Translations under genes and position numbers: made by a program | Notes under the pieces: generated by a model | The model's database searches: none | What the model saw: only the letters and a program-made list of their open reading frames with translations | What the model was told of the DNA's origin: nothing | Shown: one piece after another, positions 62,133 through 64,000 of the stretch | Layout of the letters: the number at the start of each line of letters is the position of its first letter | How positions within the stretch are numbered: position 1 is the first letter of the stretch | Origin: an uncultured Campylobacterales bacterium | GTDB taxonomy: Bacteria; Campylobacterota; Campylobacteria; Campylobacterales; Arcobacteraceae | Direction: 5' to 3' | Length of the DNA: 64,000 bases | Assembly: GCA_947503785.1 (NCBI GenBank) | Contig: CANNFB010000017.1 | Location: 1 to 64,000, forward strand

Positions 62133-62417
62133 TTAGTTATCCCTTAACAAATGTGCAGATCCTGAAATAACACATACTTTTTTATTGTTATTATTATCAT
62201 GAACTATAATAACTTCAGTAGGAGTTACTTCTTTTACTAGTAAATCTCCTGTTTCAATAGTTGTATATACAGGTGTTGTAGTATTACAAGTAATTACTGA
62301 TATTTTTGTATTACCAGAGTCAAAGGAAGCATCACTACTTCCTCCTCCCCCTCCACCACATGCACTAAGAAGAAGTGCTATTAAACTTGTACTTATTATT
62401 AGGTATAAATTTCTCAT
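62133..62417 (-). CDS. small lipoprotein with poly-Gly linker
   Basis: 94 residues from ATG 62417 (AAGGAG at 7 bases); longer frames overlap the upstream gene. Lipobox LLSAC is followed directly by six glycines, a flexible linker common in surface lipoproteins. The remainder has two Cys (TCNT, KVCV) and a short beta domain ending SAHLLRDN. Lies between the repeat protein and the barrel protein. Confidence 0.75.
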   Translation of the reverse strand: MRNLYLIISTSLIALLLSACGGGGGGSSDASFDSGNTKISVITCNTTTPVYTTIETGDLLVKEVTPTEVIIVHDNNNNKKVCVISGSAHLLRDN

Positions 62418-62427
62418 CATTTTCTCC

Positions 62428-64000
62428 TTAGAACTGAATAGATTCATTGATTTTTGTTTGTGTTGATATCTCAACTACACCATTAGTAGAACTTACATCT
62501 ACTTTATTATCTGCTTCGTAAGATTGATCTATTGTTGTATTTATTGTTTCAACAAAGCTATCATCACTACAAGAGTATTTATTAAACTTAGTTGTTGTTT
62601 TACCAGATATATCTGTAACTACATTTACTATTACATATTCAGTCTGGCTTAAGCACATAGAGCTTTTTACTGATAAATTTGTTTCTACTTCTTTTGTATC
62701 TTTTACAATTGTTGTAGCACCTATTATTCCAAATGTAGCTTTTGAAGCAAATCCACTTCCTATTACTTCATGTGTTGCACTTCCATCTGGATTTGCAATT
62801 ACTTTTGTATTTGTATTTTCATCTAATGGAGTATTTGTTTCTATTTCTCCATCTGATTTAATAGTTGTTTGTGCTCCAGGAACTTTAGATGTAGCTTTTA
62901 CTTCTACACCATTTACAATTAGTTTATGTATTGCTGAGCCATCTGCGTTTGCTTCAACAACTATTTCTAATAATTGATTATTAGTATTTGTTGTTTCAAC
63001 AGATGTTGATATTTTTGGTTCATTATTCTCATCATTTACTATTTGTGTATTTGATCCTGGTATTGCAGATGTTGCTTTTGTAGTAGTTCCATCTTTTTCT
63101 AATAAGTGTTGTGTTTCTCCATCTGTATTTGTATTTACTTCGGTCTTTACTCCACTCTTAGCACTATCATCAAATGTTGTTGTAACACCAGAACTTGTAA
63201 CTTTTGTATTTGCACCTTCTAGAGAAGAAGTTGCCTGTGATGTTTTACCATCTACTATTACTTTATGTTGTATTTTTCCATCTAGTTTATTATTTACAAC
63301 TATCGTTGTTCCACCTAGAGTAATCTCTGTGGTTACAAATCTATCTTCACCAGAGCTTGTTCTTTGGATTTCACCATCTGCTACTGAAGAATCAACTGTT
63401 GTAGTTGATGTAACACTATCATTATTCGAATCTTTTACAGATACTGTTACTAATCTTACCTTTGTTAAATCAACATCTACTTCAGCTATATTGCTATTAT
63501 TTGCTACTACTTTTGCTCCCTTTGGATATATAACTTCATCTGTAGTATCATCACTATATACCTTTGTTGTTATTATTTCTCCACTATCTGGATCTACAGA
63601 AAGTTTAAGCTCTTTGATTGGATTTTCATTTGTAACTTTAATAGGTGGTTGAGTATCAACTTTTCCATCTGTATCTATTACAACTGTTGACCCTGCTTTA
63701 TTTACTGCTACATACGAATATTCATCATCTATAAATTCTGTTACTGTAGAAATTGAACCATCACAGCTTACTATTCCTGTTACTTTTACATTATCAGAGT
63801 TTGTATTTGTAAACTCACCTGTATGGATAACTTGATTATTAGTGTTAATATCTAAAGATGCATTTGGTATTTTCATTATTACTGTTGTTACTATTTCAGA
63901 AGACAATCCTTTATTTAAATAGTGTTCAGTAATCATATCACTACCATCATATTTTATCTCTATATCATATTGACACGTTGTTCCATCTGTATTAGTATAC
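62428..64000 (-). CDS. large repetitive surface protein (N-terminus outside window)
   Basis: The frame is open to the window edge, so the ATG at 63936 is internal and at least 523 residues are seen. The sequence is Thr/Val/Asp/Asn-rich with beta repeats of 52-60 residues. Counted from 63936, units begin at about 219, 272, 332 and 384 with the pattern DG-x3-H-x5-G-x3-KATS-x2-PGA-x-T. It ends with QTKINESIQF. Such Asn/Thr-rich tandem repeats are typical of exported adhesins. The operon with a lipoprotein and barrel supports a cell-surface role. Confidence 0.75.
   Translation of the reverse strand, partial: YTNTDGTTCQYDIEIKYDGSDMITEHYLNKGLSSEIVTTVIMKIPNASLDINTNNQVIHTGEFTNTNSDNVKVTGIVSCDGSISTVTEFIDDEYSYVAVNKAGSTVVIDTDGKVDTQPPIKVTNENPIKELKLSVDPDSGEIITTKVYSDDTTDEVIYPKGAKVVANNSNIAEVDVDLTKVRLVTVSVKDSNNDSVTSTTTVDSSVADGEIQRTSSGEDRFVTTEITLGGTTIVVNNKLDGKIQHKVIVDGKTSQATSSLEGANTKVTSSGVTTTFDDSAKSGVKTEVNTNTDGETQHLLEKDGTTTKATSAIPGSNTQIVNDENNEPKISTSVETTNTNNQLLEIVVEANADGSAIHKLIVNGVEVKATSKVPGAQTTIKSDGEIETNTPLDENTNTKVIANPDGSATHEVIGSGFASKATFGIIGATTIVKDTKEVETNLSVKSSMCLSQTEYVIVNVVTDISGKTTTKFNKYSCSDDSFVETINTTIDQSYEADNKVDVSSTNGVVEISTQTKINESIQF

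Noticed and set aside
62428-62900. Tandem surface repeats as DNA-level repeats
   Set aside because: The repetition is clear at protein level only; the nucleotide copies have diverged and show no long identical blocks.

Overview
The window is about 64 kb of very AT-rich DNA. Gene content, codon use and gene order point to a Campylobacterota genome of the Arcobacter group. The indicators are a C. jejuni/Wolinella-like formate dehydrogenase cluster, a histidine kinase with the HQWRQPL motif, a PhnD-like importer beside selD, and AAGGA-type ribosome binding sites throughout. These assignments come from reading the sequence; no database search was run.

Layout. 1-5.4 kb: end of pyruvate kinase, then a selenium block (selD with an in-frame UGA, divergent from a putative selenium-oxyanion ABC importer). 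5.5-10.4 kb: an amino-acid ABC importer without an ATPase, a YHS protein, a Crp/Fnr regulator and a DUF4153-like membrane protein. 10.4-18.8 kb (minus strand): a polyamine-type ABC importer with a glycerophosphodiesterase, flanked by a binding protein/histidine kinase pair and an orphan response regulator. 18.9-32.7 kb: a complete selenocysteine formate dehydrogenase island (ferredoxin-like protein, TorD-like chaperone, TAT peptide, fdhA with UGA, fdhB, fdhC, fdhD, a ModE-like regulator, a cysteine-desulfurase-like protein, moeA and a TupABC-type tungstate importer). 32.7-38.8 kb: an accessory island that I read as a decayed chromosomal integron. It has an internally deleted integrase remnant, a repeat-rich attI-like region, cassette junctions and attC-like sites. 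The cassettes carry a Septu-like ATPase/HNH pair, a ParB-like protein, a LysE exporter and a monooxygenase. REP sequences, two RAYT transposase fragments and a toxin-antitoxin pair are mixed in. 38.8-54.4 kb: mostly ordinary chromosomal genes. 54.5 kb: a small SelW/Rdx-type selenoprotein with an in-frame UGA. 55.5-61 kb: a D-amino-acid/alanine module (DauR-like regulator, ridA, dadA, AGCS symporter, alanine racemase) with operator-like palindromes and very long intergenic hairpins. 61.2-64 kb (minus strand): a beta-barrel protein, a lipoprotein and the C-terminal part of a repetitive surface protein that runs off the window.

How it fits together. Three separate UGA-containing genes (selD, fdhA and the SelW-like gene), each followed by a plausible bacterial SECIS hairpin, show an active selenocysteine system. 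The importer beside selD would supply selenium. The fdh island gathers the enzyme, its chaperones, FdhD and a candidate sulfur donor, cofactor insertion by MoeA, and tungstate import. The most unusual region is the 32.7-38.8 kb island. Conventional ORF calling would miss the integrase relic, the attC sites, the RAYT fragments and the SelW-like selenoprotein.
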